Source: a virus
Strand: one strand, 5' to 3'
IMG/VR virus record: IMGVR_UViG_3300047462_000400
Location: 19,051-83,050 of that record
DNA: 64,000 bases
A program made the translations under genes and the position numbers. Every line of letters starts with the position of its first letter. Positions within the stretch are counted from its first letter, which is position 1. Below the pieces are notes generated by a model. The model searched no databases. It worked only from the letters and a program-made list of their open reading frames with translations, and was not told the origin of the DNA. This document shows positions 39,254-47,890 of this stretch, piece after piece.

Positions 39254-39458
39254 TGTCCGCCGGTACGACGTCGAGCAGGGCCGCGAGTCCCTCTGGTGTG
39301 ACGAGCACCCCGCGTTCGGTGCGCTGCACATACCCTCGCTCGCCGAGCGGACCGATGGCCCACGGATCGAGTGCGAAGACTGCTGCCGCGTCGCCCTCTG
39401 CGTACGCTTGGAGCATGCGCAGTTCGGGTGCGGTGAGGGGCTCGAAGAGAGTGGGCAT
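39129..39458 (-). CDS. Hypothetical protein, 3' end overlapped by the transposase
   Basis: 109 residues from ATG 39458. MPTLFEPLTAPELRMLQAYA, ALDPWAIGPLGERGYVQRTE and VLVTPEGLAALLDV form a winged-helix-like small domain. The last ~40 residues are the antisense of the transposase and low in order, so the original C-terminus may have been replaced when the transposase DNA arrived. Confidence 0.55.
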   Translation of the reverse strand: MPTLFEPLTAPELRMLQAYAEGDAAAVFALDPWAIGPLGERGYVQRTERGVLVTPEGLAALLDVVPADIMRTASPSEDLEAANPDAASGPSRARRTSAGSSSCRSPRSS

Positions 39459-39468
39459 GCGGGGCAAC

Positions 39469-40679
39469 CTACGTCAGCCATCGGTGCTCCGCACGGAGAA
39501 ACGCGATGGGAGAAAACCGGATAGGCATGGTCTCAACGAGGCGGAGGCCGGCCATGACGATCGCCTGCGTGTCCTGCTCGGGCAGGGTCCCCTCTCCGAA
39601 GGTCCCGATGCGCTCCATGACGTTGGAGGCCCGCTCGCGCGCGCGGAACTTCCCGGTCCCCTCGAACTTCTTCCGGATGAGCCCTTGCTTGTTCTTGAGC
39701 GCAGAGAGGTTGTCCTTCGCCACGCGCTCGGCCAGCTGGTTGATGGAGTGGCTGACTTGCCAGTCGCGGAACCCGTCGCGGTTCGCGGTCAGGATCTCGA
39801 TAGACGGCGCGGTCAGCTCCGCGATGATGAAGCCGGGTACCTCGCCGACGTACTTCTCGAACATGAAGAGCCCGCGCGCGCGGACGTAGATGTCGTTCTG
39901 CTTCTTGTCAGGGGGTCGTCCACCGGCTGCGGGCCACCTCGCGCGTGGACGCGCATCTCGTTGGCACTCCGCCCACGCTCGCGCGCGAGCGGTTTCCAGT
40001 ACCAAAACTGCTCGACGAAGTTGGCGACCCCGGTGCCGATGTTCGCGACCGGGTAGCTCGCGAGGAGGTTCCCCTCACGGCTCACCATGCGGAGTCGCCC
40101 CTTGCTGACCTCGACGCGCACGCCGAGAACCTTGTCGCGGTTCGCGATGAAGTCGTCGTTGGAGAGGAACGCTCCGTAGTGCTCCAGCGCTGCGTTCACG
40201 GCCGCGCGTTGCTCCGGAGTGATCCCCACCTTCGCGCGCGGCGCTTCCCGCGCCTGCACGCCCGGCAGCCGTTGCTGGTCGACCATGTCGCGGTGGACCT
40301 GCTCGACCTCGTCAGCGAGCCAGTTGACGATGGTCTGGTCCCGCGTCCGCTGGTTGAACCCATCGAAGAATGCTTGCCGCGCTTCCTTCGATGGATTGTC
40401 GCCGAGCTGGCTGCGGAGGTCCGCGTCGTGGATGTCCCGGGCGACGTCCCACCGGAGCTGTTGCAGCATGTTCTTGGCGACCTGCTGGTAGTCACCCTTC
40501 GTCTCGAGCCGGATGACGCTGTTCGGGTCGCGCTGCCGCATCTCCTCGGCTTCGTGCATCTGGTCGCGGACCCATTCGAGGAAGTAGCTCCCCGCGAACT
40601 GCTCGTCCGCGTAGGCCGCACCGGCGGCTTCCGCTTGCTCGAGGGGATCGACGGCGACCGGCTTCTTCTTGCGAGGCAT
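39469..40679 (-). pseudogene. Large hypothetical protein with a -1 frame change at a G5 run
   Basis: From ATG 40679 the frame reads sensibly for ~255 residues (EQAEAAGAAYADEQFAGSYF, KNMLQQLRWDVARDIHDADL, FDGFNQRTRDQTIVNWLADE, YWKPLARERGRSANEMRVHA). At the CCCCC run (39911-39915 on the + strand) the coding text moves to the -1 frame: PDKKQNDIYVRARGLFMFEK, PGFIIAELTAPSIEILTANR, down to stop 39469. The whole would be about 403 residues. Either a sequence error, a mutation or a programmed slip. Function unknown. Confidence 0.6.
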
Positions 40680-40688
40680 GAGGACTCC

Positions 40689-42647
40689 TTATCGAGCGCG
40701 CGCGCGACGGCGGGTGGATGCGGAACGGGTGGGCGGCCGGCGAGCCGTGGTGGTCGGCGCGGGCGGCAAGAGCAGCGGGGTGGGCGCGGGAGGCAGGGCT
40801 GGGGGGCCTGCGCGCCGCGATTCGTCGACATCCGCGCGGTCGCGGTCAGCTCCCCAGCTCTCCGCGTAGCCGTCCACCGTCTCCCAGACCCACTTGAGGT
40901 CAGCGACCATCTCGCCGAGGTCGACGGTGCTGTAGAGGAAGTGGACGATGTTCTCGTAGCGATCGAGCTCGGAACGGTTCTCGCTCGAGAAGAAGTCGAG
41001 CGCGAGAGTGCCGTCCTGGAAGACGCTGACGAGCACAACGACGACCTGGTTGTACTCCGGGCTGTACGTCACGAAGTACGCGGACTCGTTCTTGTCGCTC
41101 CAGCGGTGCCCGCCCGGGATGGTTTTCGGTTGGCTGCCGCCGACCCTGCCCGAGAGGTCCCTGGCGATCTTCATGACGGCGTCGGGCGTCATCTGCGGCG
41201 CGCGGCTGCTGATGCGGCGGGTGGACCCCCCACGCGGGGACTTCCTCGCTGCTACGCGACGACTCCGGCGCTCCTCCGTGGCGAACTGGACGTAGCCGCC
41301 CGCGCGGTCGGCCGCGCTCTTGGCGTCGCTGTAATCCTTGAAGGGACCGGCGACCTTGCGGCCGTTCGTGCCGACCGCGATGTAATCGTGGACGGCGTGC
41401 TGACCGTGCCGCGGGCTGCGACGGTGGTGGGGCGATTCGAACGCGACCTTGCCGCGATACGCCTCGTCGATGAACCGGTCGAGCGGCTCCGCGGTCGGAG
41501 AGAGTTCCCCTTCGGTCCGCGCGGACGGCGCCGACGAGTGCCAGTACCCGCGCTCCTCCCACGCCTGCCCGATGGTGTACGCGCGCCGCCTTGCGCCGAA
41601 CTCCTCGCGGGAGCCTCCCGGGTAGAAGAACCATACCCCCTGGACCGAGACGAGGATATGCGACGCCCCGTTCTCGTCGCGCTCGTGCTTGGCGAGCGCC
41701 GGCAGCGAGGAGAAATCGCGTGCGACGTGCTGCCGCGTGCTCTCCCGCGTCGTCCGACCAAGGTGGCGACGATGGTGGCGACGTCCGCGCGTGGACTCGC
41801 TCGGCACGTGTCGCCCGCGCCGGACGTCCTCGCGGCGGAACCGCTGCTCCTGGTGCCAGAGCCGCGCGATGTAGTCGGCCGCCTTCTCGCTCGCCTGCTT
41901 GATGGTGCGGCCGTACCCGATCTGCTCGCGCTCGACGCCGGTGGAACCGTCTTCCTTCTGGTATGGCGTGAGCACGACGGCGGCGAACTCCATGCCTTTC
42001 CGGTGACCCATCGGCCGCTTCGAGCGGATGTCGCTGCCGTGCCGGCCGCTCGCCTGCTCGGGCGTGGGGTCCCGGTAGACCTCGTACTGGATGCCGCGCT
42101 GGGCACCGGTGTGGACGAGCTCAGCGTTGGGGCTGAGCGCACCAGTGACGACGTACATGCGCGGTTCGCCGGTAGTGCGCTTGCGCGCCAGGCTCGGGTG
42201 GCGCTTGGCCAGCCACTCGGGCGGGTTGCGGTACATGTCCGGCGGCGGGCCGTAGATGAGCCCATCGTCGCCGACGTAGAGCTCGAACCCCCCGTAGGAT
42301 TGCGCGGCCTCGCTGAGCTCGTCGCCGTGCTTGGGCCATCCGCCGTCCCAGAACCCGCTGCCATGCCCCTCGCGGTTCAGCCAGAAGTCGTGGCCGGCGA
42401 TCTCCCACCGCCCGTACTGGTTGAACCGCGCGGAGTCCTGCTCGTCCAAGATGAGCTCACCGAACCGCTCCTGGAAGTCGGCGCAGTCCTCGATCATGAG
42501 CTCCAGCGTCTCCGGGGCGATGTCCTCCACGCCGTAGTTCGCGTCGAGCGGTTCACCGCCCTGCTCGTCTGCGTTGTCGTTGGTCGACCAGAGCGCTGCC
42601 TCGATGTACGCGCTCGTGAATGCGTCTAGCTTCTTTCCGCGTGCCAT
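40689..42647 (-). CDS. Large composite phage-type protein
   Basis: 652 residues. Residues 1-150 are a widespread phage domain (SAYIEAALWSTNDNADEQGG, ANYGVEDIAPETLELMIED, AGHDFWLNREGHGSGFWDGG, GGFELYVGDDGLIYGP). Further segments look like separate small modules: GIQYEVYRDPTPEQ, MEFAAVVLTPYQKEDGSTG, VGTNGRKVAGPFKDYSDAK, AYFVTYSPEYNQVVVVLVS. The tail is Pro/Arg-rich. So it seems to be a fusion of several phage domains that elsewhere stand alone. GGAGGCGACGGTA before ATG 42647. Confidence 0.7.
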   Translation of the reverse strand: MARGKKLDAFTSAYIEAALWSTNDNADEQGGEPLDANYGVEDIAPETLELMIEDCADFQERFGELILDEQDSARFNQYGRWEIAGHDFWLNREGHGSGFWDGGWPKHGDELSEAAQSYGGFELYVGDDGLIYGPPPDMYRNPPEWLAKRHPSLARKRTTGEPRMYVVTGALSPNAELVHTGAQRGIQYEVYRDPTPEQASGRHGSDIRSKRPMGHRKGMEFAAVVLTPYQKEDGSTGVEREQIGYGRTIKQASEKAADYIARLWHQEQRFRREDVRRGRHVPSESTRGRRHHRRHLGRTTRESTRQHVARDFSSLPALAKHERDENGASHILVSVQGVWFFYPGGSREEFGARRRAYTIGQAWEERGYWHSSAPSARTEGELSPTAEPLDRFIDEAYRGKVAFESPHHRRSPRHGQHAVHDYIAVGTNGRKVAGPFKDYSDAKSAADRAGGYVQFATEERRSRRVAARKSPRGGSTRRISSRAPQMTPDAVMKIARDLSGRVGGSQPKTIPGGHRWSDKNESAYFVTYSPEYNQVVVVLVSVFQDGTLALDFFSSENRSELDRYENIVHFLYSTVDLGEMVADLKWVWETVDGYAESWGADRDRADVDESRRAGPPALPPAPTPLLLPPAPTTTARRPPTRSASTRRRARAR

Positions 42648-42739
42648 TACCGTCGCCTCCGTCGTGCGGGAGCCCGTTTCTGGGAAGCTCGCCTTCGTCG
42701 TGCGTATTCCTTGGCGAGCGTGTCTTGGATGATGTCCAT
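42647..42739 (-). CDS. Basic mini-protein, 30 residues
   Basis: MDIIQDTLAKEYARRRRASQ, KRAPARRRRR; the TAA overlaps the next ATG (TAATG). Charge suggests nucleic acid contact. Confidence 0.45.
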   Translation of the reverse strand: MDIIQDTLAKEYARRRRASQKRAPARRRRR

Positions 42740-42745
42740 GTCCTT

Positions 42746-42841
42746 CTACTCGCCCCACTCGGCGCTGTACTTGATCGCCATGCCGACCGCAGCCAGCTGC
42801 GCGCGGGCTGCTGTCAGGGCACGGGATGCTTCGAGGTTCAT
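42746..42841 (-). CDS. Mini-protein, 31 residues
   Basis: MNLEASRALTAARAQLAAVG, MAIKYSAEWGE: one amphipathic helix. GGAGGCGACG lies before the ATG, which overlaps the upstream stop by 4 bp. Confidence 0.5.
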   Translation of the reverse strand: MNLEASRALTAARAQLAAVGMAIKYSAEWGE

Positions 42842-43332
42842 CGTCGCCTCCGTACCGGGGGTAGCGCGGGGGGCGCGCGCCGGTGCACGGGTCGCCGTCC
42901 CGCCGGCCGAACCGGCACTTGCAGCGTCCGCGTCATCGGCTGCCGCATCTCGTGGGCGGTGTGGCTCGGTTGCTCACGCATCGGGGGCGGCCGGCGGCGC
43001 TCGCCGACGTCCCGCTCCTCGTTCTCGTCGCGGAGCAGGCCCGCCACGAGCTCTTCGACGTCGCGCTTGTCTTGGATGGCCGCAATCACCCGCTGGAGCT
43101 GGTCGGCCTCGTGGAAACCGATGCCGAACGGTTCGAAACCGATGTCCTCAAGCTCTTCGCCGCCCGGCAGGCTGGCGAGGATGCGGAAGAGCAGCGTGGG
43201 GTAGTCGTTTGGCTTGTTGTCGTAGTTCGGCAGCCAGTTCCGCAGCTCGTCGATCATCGCTGCGACCGGCCGGCGCGGGGCAGGTACGGGTGCGGGTGCT
43301 GCCGGCGGTCTACTGCTTGAACGTCTGGCCAT
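42838..43332 (-). CDS. Hypothetical protein, 164 residues
   Basis: A basic Pro-rich head, then a folded part (AMIDELRNWLPNYDNKPNDY, PTLLFRILASLPGGEELEDI, LQRVIAAIQDKRDVEELVAG) and an Arg/Pro-rich tail. ATG 43332 follows GGAGGTAACG. Confidence 0.65.
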   Translation of the reverse strand: MARRSSSRPPAAPAPVPAPRRPVAAMIDELRNWLPNYDNKPNDYPTLLFRILASLPGGEELEDIGFEPFGIGFHEADQLQRVIAAIQDKRDVEELVAGLLRDENEERDVGERRRPPPMREQPSHTAHEMRQPMTRTLQVPVRPAGRRPVHRRAPPALPPVRRRR

Positions 43333-43334
43333 CG

Positions 43335-44291
43335 TTACCTCCTCACCGTCGTCTCGCGGTTGCGCCCACCGAGCTTCGCGCCACCACTTTTGCGTTTCGC
43401 CCAGACCGACGAGTAGCCGGAGGTTCCCCACGGGATCTCCTCCTGCCACCAGTCGAGCCCCTTGGCGGCCTCCTCGACCTCCTCTTCGGATCGACCGAGC
43501 TCCTGCGCGACCGCGCTGATGACGTGCTCTGCGGAGGCGTACCCATCGTCGGAGGGGATACGGCCCCCCTTGTCGGTGTCCTCGTAGCCTTCCGCCTCGA
43601 GCTCGCCCTCGACGCCGGCCATGGTCTTCTCGGTCTCGAGGTCCCCGTTGACCGCTACTGCATCGCCGAACTCCGCGATACCGACAGCCGTCTCCGGATC
43701 GAACCCTTCGCTCTCGAGGTCGTAGCGGACCTGGTCACCGATGGTGCTCCAGCCGGTGGCCGAGCTCTCGTCAGCCATTCGCTCGACGACTTCTTCGATT
43801 GCGGTCCGGATCTCGTCGTGTCCGAGCACGTCGTTGCGGAACGCTTCGTCCTCGTCCGAGATGTACTCGGCGCCGGCGACCTTGTCCCCCCACCACTTCA
43901 CCTTCTCGGGGAGGTCGAGATCCTTGGACCAGCCGGACGGTCCCTCGTCGGCCCGGCCGTACCCGAGCAGCGCCTCCGCGATGACGAGCGCGCGCTGCTC
44001 CGGCGTGTAGTCCGCCTCGAGCGTCTCCAGGTCCATACCGATGGAGTCGAGCGCACTCTTGACGTCGCGGCTCTCGACGCTGAGGTCGTTCGCGTCGAAG
44101 TACGCGACCCGCGTCCAGAACGGGAAGCCCACCTCGGCGGCTTCCTTGTCCCCGACGTACTCGCGAACCGGCTGAATCTGAATGAGTTCGACGGCGTGGC
44201 CGTCCGCGGCAGCGATGGTACCGCCGGATGCGCCCGGGTCCATGTCGCCGCCGATCTGTTGCCACTCCATCGTGGGAATCGTGATCTCCAT
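43335..44291 (-). CDS. Large acidic phage-type protein
   Basis: 318 residues. The conserved head is MEITIPTMEWQQIGGDMDPG and ELIQIQPVREYVGDKEAAEV, then FPFWTRVAYFDANDLSVESR, EALLGYGRADEGPSGWSKDL, VKWWGDKVAGAEYISDEDEA, and a long acidic C-terminus (AVAQELGRSEEEVEEAAKGL). Strong acidity is common in proteins that act around packaged DNA or mimic it. ATG 44291 is preferred, though the frame is open further upstream. Confidence 0.68.
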   Translation of the reverse strand: MEITIPTMEWQQIGGDMDPGASGGTIAAADGHAVELIQIQPVREYVGDKEAAEVGFPFWTRVAYFDANDLSVESRDVKSALDSIGMDLETLEADYTPEQRALVIAEALLGYGRADEGPSGWSKDLDLPEKVKWWGDKVAGAEYISDEDEAFRNDVLGHDEIRTAIEEVVERMADESSATGWSTIGDQVRYDLESEGFDPETAVGIAEFGDAVAVNGDLETEKTMAGVEGELEAEGYEDTDKGGRIPSDDGYASAEHVISAVAQELGRSEEEVEEAAKGLDWWQEEIPWGTSGYSSVWAKRKSGGAKLGGRNRETTVRR

Positions 44292-44591
44292 CGCGCTGCC
44301 TCTTGCCTCTCGCGTGACGGACGCTCGCCTGCCCGCAGCGGGCGCGCGCCCTTTCTTCATGTGAACCTTGATCTGGACGGTCTCCTGCGGGGAACCGTTG
44401 ACGAGGGCCGTGAACCGGTCCCCGTGAGCGTGCTGGAGTTTCACGTCGGCCTTCAGCTCTCGGCTAAGCCACCGCTAGGCGGTCTGGAGCGGCACCTCGC
44501 CCCTCCTCAGCGGGAAGTTCACCGAGTCGGCCAACGGGTATGGGTCGATGACCAGGCTGGCGTCGCCTTCCAGCGGCGTCGTGAGGTCCAT
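44292..44591 (-). pseudogene. Small gene interrupted by an in-frame amber codon
   Basis: ATG 44591 (overlapping the previous TGA) gives TTPLEGDASLVIDPYPLADS, VNFPLRRGEVPLQTA, then TAG at 44475. The same frame goes on with natural coding: RWLSRELKADVKLQHAHGD, FTALVNGSPQETVQIKVHMK, up to the next gene. A TGG-to-TAG change explains it. A GTG at 44444 with GAAGG upstream might restart translation. Readthrough cannot be excluded. Confidence 0.55.
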
Positions 44592-45280
44592 CAATTCACC
44601 CGCCAGTAGACCAATCCGTTCTTGGTCTCTTCGATGTTGCCGTCGTAGCCCGACAGGAAGTGCCCGGCGCCGCCCGTGCTGACCGCCTCCTCGGCGGCAG
44701 CGTTGATGTCGAAGCCAGCAATCTCGATGGCCTTCGCAGCGGCGTCGTCGCCGTAGATGTCTTCGAGGTATCGCATCGGATCCTCGAGCTCCGAGTCAGC
44801 CTGGCTCTCGGCGAGCTCTTCGATCTCTTCCTGCGTGGGCTCCGGCCGCTCGCCCTCCTCGTCCTCCTCGGGCGCCTCGAATCCCGCTCGCTCGTAGTCG
44901 TCCCAGAAGTCGTCAGGGCGACGCTTGGCCGTGTGGGTGAGGTCTTCGATCCGCATGTCCAGCACGTCGCTATGGAGGTCGCGCCGAAGCCGGTCCATGT
45001 TGATGTGCTGCTGGATGAAGTCCTTGTTGAATATCTCGGGCTCCTGCTCGAGGTCTTGCTTGACGATCGCGGTTGCCAGCTCCTCGGCCTGGTCGTTGTT
45101 CTCGACGACGGCCCACTCCTTGTGACCCCCACCACGGATGGTGATCTCGTAGACCGTGCCGGTGCGGAAGCTCTCGAGCCCGCGGTTGCTCTTGATGCTG
45201 ATGTCGTCGGGGTCGATGTCGAGCTCCCGCGCCATCTCCTCGAGCACTGCGTCCTCGTCCTCAAAGTCGATATCAGCCAT
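44591..45280 (-). CDS. Acidic hypothetical protein, 229 residues
   Basis: FEDEDAVLEEMARELDIDPD, YEITIRGGGHKEWAVVENND, LATAIVKQDLEQEPEIFNKD, MRYLEDIYGDDAAAKAIEIA. Begins at ATG 45280 after GGAGGACTGACA. The order and style match its neighbours (acidic, Trp/Tyr-containing, phage-like); no function known. Confidence 0.7.
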   Translation of the reverse strand: MADIDFEDEDAVLEEMARELDIDPDDISIKSNRGLESFRTGTVYEITIRGGGHKEWAVVENNDQAEELATAIVKQDLEQEPEIFNKDFIQQHINMDRLRRDLHSDVLDMRIEDLTHTAKRRPDDFWDDYERAGFEAPEEDEEGERPEPTQEEIEELAESQADSELEDPMRYLEDIYGDDAAAKAIEIAGFDINAAAEEAVSTGGAGHFLSGYDGNIEETKNGLVYWRVN

Positions 45281-45282
45281 TG

Positions 45283-45474
45283 TCAGTCCTCCTGGCGCGA
45301 GCTGAACTCGGCCTCCACTCTTTCCCACGCCGCCTGCGCTTCCCGGTCAGTCTCGAACCACTCGGCCTCCACGATGCCGTCCGTGGGCGGCTCTTGGTGT
45401 CTGCTCCGCGGCGCCGGCGGCGCTCGTCTCGGCGCTCGCCTCATCGTTCCCTTCGACCCGAATCGCTTCGTCAT
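45283..45474 (-). CDS. Small hypothetical protein, 63 residues
   Basis: A basic Arg/Pro-rich half (TKRFGSKGTMRRAPRRAPPA) precedes an acidic helix (IVEAEWFETDREAQAAWERV). ATG 45474 overlaps the upstream TAA (TAATG). Confidence 0.6.
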   Translation of the reverse strand: MTKRFGSKGTMRRAPRRAPPAPRSRHQEPPTDGIVEAEWFETDREAQAAWERVEAEFSSRQED

Positions 45475-45866
45475 TACGCCCTCCACTCGAACCAGTCCTG
45501 CTCGACTTCGCGCGGCAGCTGCGACGTCGACACACCCACGGCCTTGAGCACGTCACGCAGCGCGGCGTACTCCTCTCCGGCCACCTGCGCGATGTACTCC
45601 TTGTCCGAATCGCTCTCGATGCCCCAGAGGCCGGGACTCGTGAGCGTCTGAATCATTCCCTCGATAACGACCTCGGCTTCGACGCGCACGCCGACGAACC
45701 CGAACTCGCCCCGCTTGTAGGCTGCGAGTCGGTCTTCGAACTCGTCCTGCTCCAGGTACGAGACGTCCGGATCCGCATCGTGCTCGATGAGCACGCGGAA
45801 CCGTTGCACCTGCGGCGGGGGCCGCTTACGTGCAGCTTCGACGACGACACGCCTTTGCGTGGTCAT
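45474..45866 (-). CDS. Conserved phage-type protein, 130 residues
   Basis: RFRVLIEHDADPDVSYLEQD, FVGVRVEAEVVIEGMIQTLT, GLWGIESDSDKEYIAQVAGE. The GxxVRVEAEVxI...SxGLWGIESDSDxxY signature recurs in tailed phage genomes as a protein of unknown function. ATG 45866 follows AGAGAGG; longer starts read through non-coding DNA. Confidence 0.75.
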   Translation of the reverse strand: MTTQRRVVVEAARKRPPPQVQRFRVLIEHDADPDVSYLEQDEFEDRLAAYKRGEFGFVGVRVEAEVVIEGMIQTLTSPGLWGIESDSDKEYIAQVAGEEYAALRDVLKAVGVSTSQLPREVEQDWFEWRA

Positions 45867-46028
45867 TCCGTCACACCTCTCTTGTCCCGGCCAGCTTCTC
45901 ATGCACCCGGCCAGCGTGCAAGGACTAGGGGTGGACATCGCGCGGCGGCCCATCTTCAAGTTACGGGTCCAGGGCTGGAGTCCGTTCGTGACGGGTCCCC
46001 CGCGATTCCAGCACACTGCGGCGCTGAC

Positions 46029-46163
46029 GTGCCCACGTGCGGGCGGGCATTCCACCTCGGCGACCATCGGATTGACAGTTCGGGCGTCGTCTCGCCGTCA
46101 GTCGTCTGCCCGTGGGAATGCGGGTTCCACCAGCACGTGCGACTGCTCGATTGGAGCGATTAG
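46029..46163 (+). CDS. Possible small zinc protein or remnant
   Basis: 44 residues in the frame from GTG 46029: PTCGRAFHLGDHRIDSSGVV, SPSVVCPWECGFHQHVRLLD. The family form has CPxCxRxFxLGxH...SPSVVCP..CGFHxxVRL; here the first Cys position coincides with the GTG. No binding site is visible, so it may be the 3' part of a lost gene. It lies convergent with the leftward gene ending at 46160. Confidence 0.42.
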   Translation: MPTCGRAFHLGDHRIDSSGVVSPSVVCPWECGFHQHVRLLDWSD

Positions 46164-46387
46164 CACTCGCTACAGCGGACGCGCGCCGGTGACTTGAACG
46201 CACCAGCCCGATCGAGCGGCACCATGCGCTGTTCGCAGTGCCCGCAGACGAGACGAAGCCAGAGGCATACGCGACCGTAGCTCGGTCGCGACACGCGCCG
46301 GGTCGCACCGAAGCCCTTCAGCTGCGCGCCTCGTACGCGCGTGCGCCACTCCTCCTCGAAGCTCTCGACTGCCTGGAGTGACGCCAT
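46160..46387 (-). CDS. Small zinc-ribbon protein, 75 residues
   Basis: SLQAVESFEEEWRTRVRGAQ, then LVCGHCEQRMVPLDRAGAFK and RVRCSEC: a C-terminal CxxC-x~19-CxxC ribbon. The ATG lies just after the structural protein's stop. Confidence 0.62.
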   Translation of the reverse strand: MASLQAVESFEEEWRTRVRGAQLKGFGATRRVSRPSYGRVCLWLRLVCGHCEQRMVPLDRAGAFKSPARVRCSEC

Positions 46388-46390
46388 CGC

Positions 46391-47890
46391 TCAGACGAGC
46401 GTAATCGTTGCCGGCGTCACCGGCACCGCGAGCGCGAGCTGGATGGTCTGCGTGAAGAACCCGCTGAGGAAGGTGGGCGGGGGGCTCATCGTCGTTGGCG
46501 GTAGCGGCTGGCCAGGCGGGGGGATGGCAACGCCCGGATTCACGAACTGCGCGAGCGGGCCGGCGAGCTGGTCGTCGCTCGGCGGCGTCGCCGGCTGCGG
46601 GGAGATGAGCTGCGCGGCCGTCGGGAACTCGAGGAGCTCCGTCGAGATGGTGCCGCGCGTGTTCGACCCGAGGCTGGGGAGCTGCGGTCGGTTTAGGCGG
46701 TTGATGCCGGTGAACGGAGTCTCGAGCGTGACGCCGCGTGGGGAGACGGCGCGCAGCGTGTAGAAGGTCTCGACGAACCCGAACGGCGTTGCGTCGCCGA
46801 GCTGCACGATGAACTGGATGGTGTCGCCAGCCGACAGAACGCCGGTTTGGTCTTCCGTGGTGGGGACGTTCGCGGAACCGGTCGTGACGATGAAGTCGCC
46901 CTCGAGCTGGGGCGAGGTCGCTTGCTGGCCCGCGAGCGCGAAGTACGACGGCGGGATGTAGACGAGCGCGCGGTCGATGAGCGTCTGGAGAAGATCCGTC
47001 ACCCGCTGGAACTCGGTACGGGTCGGCGTTCCGAGCGTCGTGGTCTGCTCGGCCTCGGCGAGGTCTTCTCCATTGAGCTCGCAGAGGGTGATCTGCCCCA
47101 CGCTGTTGCCGAACGCGCCGGTCGAGGCGACGTGGAAGTCGAGGATGGTCGTCACGTCGAGGCTGCCGACTGCGAGCGGGATGGGGATGGGCGCCTTGCC
47201 GGCGAGCGGAGCAACGATGGTGAACGGTCCCGCGCCCGTCGAGTCGAGGTAGGTCAGGCTGACCGTCTGCGCGCCGCTGCCCGGGGGGATGGGCACCGGC
47301 TGAATCTGCGGGACGCCGGCCGTGTCGAGCGGCGAGGTCGAGTAGACCGCGATGATCGTTGCCGGCGCCGGCTTCACGATGGCCGCCCCATCGTCATCGG
47401 TCGTGCCGAGGTACGGCGTCGTGAGCGTGATCTGCCCAGAGGTGACCGTGTCGACCTCGTAGAAGACGCCGACCTGGGCATCGAACTGCACCCGGTTGCC
47501 GTGCTCCAGCGATGGGATCTGCGAGACCTCGGTCTGCACGATGTCCGAACCGTTGACGGTGAGGAATGCTCCAGGCAGCGCCTCGAGCGCGATGAGCTCG
47601 TAGGGTGGAACGGGCGTTGTCGCCGTCGTGGGGTTGCAGGGGAAGAACGGCGGGGCGAGGGGCGCGCCCGCGGCAGGCGTCATGTTGAGCGTGAGCGTCC
47701 GGGTCGCCCCGTCTGCGGTCGGCGCCGTGACGTCGGCCTCCACGGTGAGCCCGAAGAGCTGCCCCAGCACCGGATCGGTCTGCGGGTTCTGGTAGAGCAT
47801 CACCGCCGCGAGCGCAGCTGCCGTCTTCGCGGGGTTGAAGGACGTGCCGGCGGCGCTCACCGACCAGGAAAGGACGATCTGGTTGGCCAT
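46391..47890 (-). CDS. Probable virion structural protein
   Basis: 499 residues, rich in Thr, Val, Pro and Gly with beta-strand-like stretches (GATRTLTLNMTPAAGAPLAP, VFYEVDTVTSGQITLTTPYL, FTIVAPLAGKAPIPIPLAVG, TFYTLRAVSPRGVTLETPF) and a Pro-rich C-terminal region. Lack of catalytic motifs and of Lys/Arg clusters suits an extracellular tail, fibre or capsid-surface protein. Last gene of the leftward run before the recombinase island. Confidence 0.55.
   Translation of the reverse strand: MANQIVLSWSVSAAGTSFNPAKTAAALAAVMLYQNPQTDPVLGQLFGLTVEADVTAPTADGATRTLTLNMTPAAGAPLAPPFFPCNPTTATTPVPPYELIALEALPGAFLTVNGSDIVQTEVSQIPSLEHGNRVQFDAQVGVFYEVDTVTSGQITLTTPYLGTTDDDGAAIVKPAPATIIAVYSTSPLDTAGVPQIQPVPIPPGSGAQTVSLTYLDSTGAGPFTIVAPLAGKAPIPIPLAVGSLDVTTILDFHVASTGAFGNSVGQITLCELNGEDLAEAEQTTTLGTPTRTEFQRVTDLLQTLIDRALVYIPPSYFALAGQQATSPQLEGDFIVTTGSANVPTTEDQTGVLSAGDTIQFIVQLGDATPFGFVETFYTLRAVSPRGVTLETPFTGINRLNRPQLPSLGSNTRGTISTELLEFPTAAQLISPQPATPPSDDQLAGPLAQFVNPGVAIPPPGQPLPPTTMSPPPTFLSGFFTQTIQLALAVPVTPATITLV

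Noticed and set aside
39945-42629. 894-residue + strand open frame
   Set aside because: Exact antisense of the large composite leftward protein, which has binding sites, overlaps and recognisable domains.
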